Positions 42,244-43,382 of a stretch of DNA of 43,382 bases are shown here, piece after piece. Below the pieces are notes generated by a model that was not told the origin of the DNA, did not search any database, and saw only the letters and a program-made list of their open reading frames with translations. Source of the DNA: PGZG01 sp040235405 (GTDB taxonomy: Bacteria; Pseudomonadota; Gammaproteobacteria; Pseudomonadales; Alcanivoracaceae); assembly GCA_040235405.1 (NCBI GenBank), contig JBECKT010000109.1:1-43382 (forward strand). The letters are read 5' to 3'. Positions within the stretch are counted from its first letter, which is position 1. Each line of letters starts with the position of its first letter. Made by a program: the position numbers and the translations under genes.

Positions 42244-43382
42244 GCGCTGTCTCCGTCCCTGGCGAGTCGCAGGCCGCTGAACTGCCAGCGGTCCGGCGGG
42301 TAGAAAAAGTTGCGGTAACCGCGGCGCAGTTGCTGCTCATCGCTAACGCAGGAGCCACCCCGTAACACCAGCTGGTTACACATGAACTTGCCGTTGTATT
42401 CACCCAGTGCGCCCTCGGCCGGGCGATAGCCCGGGTAAGGGGCGTAGCTGGAGGAAGTCCATTCCCAGACGCTGCCGAACAGCTGTGACAGTGGTGTGTC
42501 ATCCGCCGGTCCTGGCTGCAGCAATCCGTTTACTGAAACAAAGTGGCCCTGCACCGGCAGCGAGCTTGCCGCCAGTTCCCACTCGGCTTCATCCGGCAGG
42601 CGCGCGCCGAGCCAGCGGGCAATCGCATCGGCCTCATAAGCACTGAGGTGTACCGCTGTGTCAGCAGGGTTGAGCGCTGACAAACCATGCAGGGTAAATA
42701 CCTGCCAGCCATCATCACTGTGTTGCCAGTAAAGCGGGTGCTGCCACTGCTCCTGCTGGACTCTGGCCCAGCCGTCAGCGAGCCAGAGTGATGCCGTGCG
42801 GTAGCCGCCGTCATTGATAAACGCCAGCACCTCGGCGTTGCAGACCGGCCGGGAGGCGAGCTGGAACGGCGCCAGAAAACGCTGATGCGCTGGTGTTTCA
42901 TTATCAAACACAAAGCCATCATGGCCGTCGCTGCCGATGCGGATCAGTCCGCCGTCGAAGCTTTGCCAGCGAATGGCATTGGCAGTTGTGGTGGCTATGT
43001 GCTCTTTTTGCGGGCGATATCGGGGCGCCAGCGGGTTACAGGCGAGGTTGTACTTGATGTCGGTGAAGAACAGTTCCTGATGCTGATATTCATGATGCAG
43101 CCCGAGTTCCATGCGACGGAGGATCTCCATTCGGGCCGGATGATCGATCTGTGACAGCAGGGTTGTCATGCCCTGATCGACATGCAAACGATAGTGAAGC
43201 ACTTCGTCCAGCGTCGGCCGTGACAGCAAGCCACGCCGGGCGCGCGGATATTGCGAGCCAACAGCGTTGTAGTAGGAGTTGAACAGATACTCGAAGCGGT
43301 CGTGGAAAACCCGGTAGCCCTGCAGATACGGTTTCAGCAGAAAGGTTTCGAAGAACCAGCCGGTGTGGGCCAGATGCCACTT
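42240..43382 (-). CDS. egtB: EgtB-type sulfoxide synthase (partial, start outside)
   Basis: EgtB is a non-haem iron enzyme that joins hercynine to gamma-glutamylcysteine or cysteine, with O2, to make the ergothioneine C-S bond. Visible are a DinB-like N-terminal part with the iron ligands in KWHLAHTGWFFE and in HHEYQHQEL, and a C-terminal formylglycine-generating-enzyme-like domain (EAEWELAAS, FGSVWEWTSS, LVLRGGSC). The open frame continues to the right edge with no stop. An internal ATG at 43229 is not the start, because conserved EgtB sequence lies upstream of it. At least 380 residues are seen; the family has about 430. Confidence 0.95.
   Translation of the reverse strand, partial: KWHLAHTGWFFETFLLKPYLQGYRVFHDRFEYLFNSYYNAVGSQYPRARRGLLSRPTLDEVLHYRLHVDQGMTTLLSQIDHPARMEILRRMELGLHHEYQHQELFFTDIKYNLACNPLAPRYRPQKEHIATTTANAIRWQSFDGGLIRIGSDGHDGFVFDNETPAHQRFLAPFQLASRPVCNAEVLAFINDGGYRTASLWLADGWARVQQEQWQHPLYWQHSDDGWQVFTLHGLSALNPADTAVHLSAYEADAIARWLGARLPDEAEWELAASSLPVQGHFVSVNGLLQPGPADDTPLSQLFGSVWEWTSSSYAPYPGYRPAEGALGEYNGKFMCNQLVLRGGSCVSDEQQLRRGYRNFFYPPDRWQFSGLRLARDGDSA

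Overview
The window is a gene-dense, roughly 60% GC stretch of a gammaproteobacterial chromosome. The nusA-infB-rbfA-truB-rpsO-pnp block and the dksA-gluQ / cbrA-cbrB / pcnB-folK-panB-panC-panD block both match gene orders known from Pseudomonas and relatives. A DksA with a very long N-terminal extension and a CbrB without the usual sigma54-contact motif suggest a relative outside Pseudomonas proper, within Pseudomonadales in the broad sense. I cannot name a species. I saw no insertion sequences, phage genes, tRNA or rRNA genes, or CRISPR arrays.

Layout. 1-6880 (+): the end of nusA, then translation and RNA metabolism genes infB, rbfA, truB, rpsO and pnp. 6996-9233 (+): monomeric NADP isocitrate dehydrogenase, sharing a perfect palindromic terminator with the convergent acs (9282-11219, -). 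11311-16085 (-): operon pcnB-folK-deoxynucleoside kinase-panB-panC-panD, with several stop/start overlaps. 16086-16641: a 556-base gap that holds a CrcZ-like regulatory RNA, its promoter region and a long hairpin. 16642-21105 (-): cbrB, cbrA and a 58-residue membrane protein (CbrX-like). 21148-23182 (-): gluQ and an extended dksA. 23384-25284 (+): an aminotransferase and sfsA. 25302-29645 (-): a phosphorelay cluster made of a single receiver, a GAF-PAS kinase and an Hpt-REC-REC-GGDEF-EAL protein. 29731-32099 (-): srkA, a Rieske protein and a PfkB-family sugar or nucleoside kinase. 32241-41269 (+): PBP1b, a TPR lipoprotein, a methyltransferase-like/GspE fusion ATPase, a MoxR-like AAA ATPase, an amidase, a BASS transporter and a small Cys-rich protein. 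41266-43382 (-): the ergothioneine genes egtD and egtB; egtB runs off the window.

The most interesting system is the carbon catabolite control module. CbrA (an SLC5 transporter fused to a kinase) and CbrB lie upstream of a short intergenic RNA that carries four clusters of AAN repeats, the Hfq/Crc-type CA motif, and ends in an intrinsic terminator. That is the layout of the Pseudomonas CrcZ decoy RNA. In the same window the acs leader carries an AAC-repeat motif directly abutting its Shine-Dalgarno sequence, so both a decoy and a likely repressed target are visible. This CbrB has lost the GAFTGA loop that contacts sigma54, and the promoter in front of the RNA has a poor -12 element but a good sigma70-type TATGAT. 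This suggests the circuit has been moved from sigma54 to sigma70 control.

Two further points deserve a second look. One is the fusion of a protein-isoaspartate-methyltransferase-like domain to a GspE/PilB ATPase, translationally linked to an orphan MoxR ATPase. The other is the Hpt-REC-REC-GGDEF-EAL protein, whose GGDEF and EAL active sites both look degenerate.
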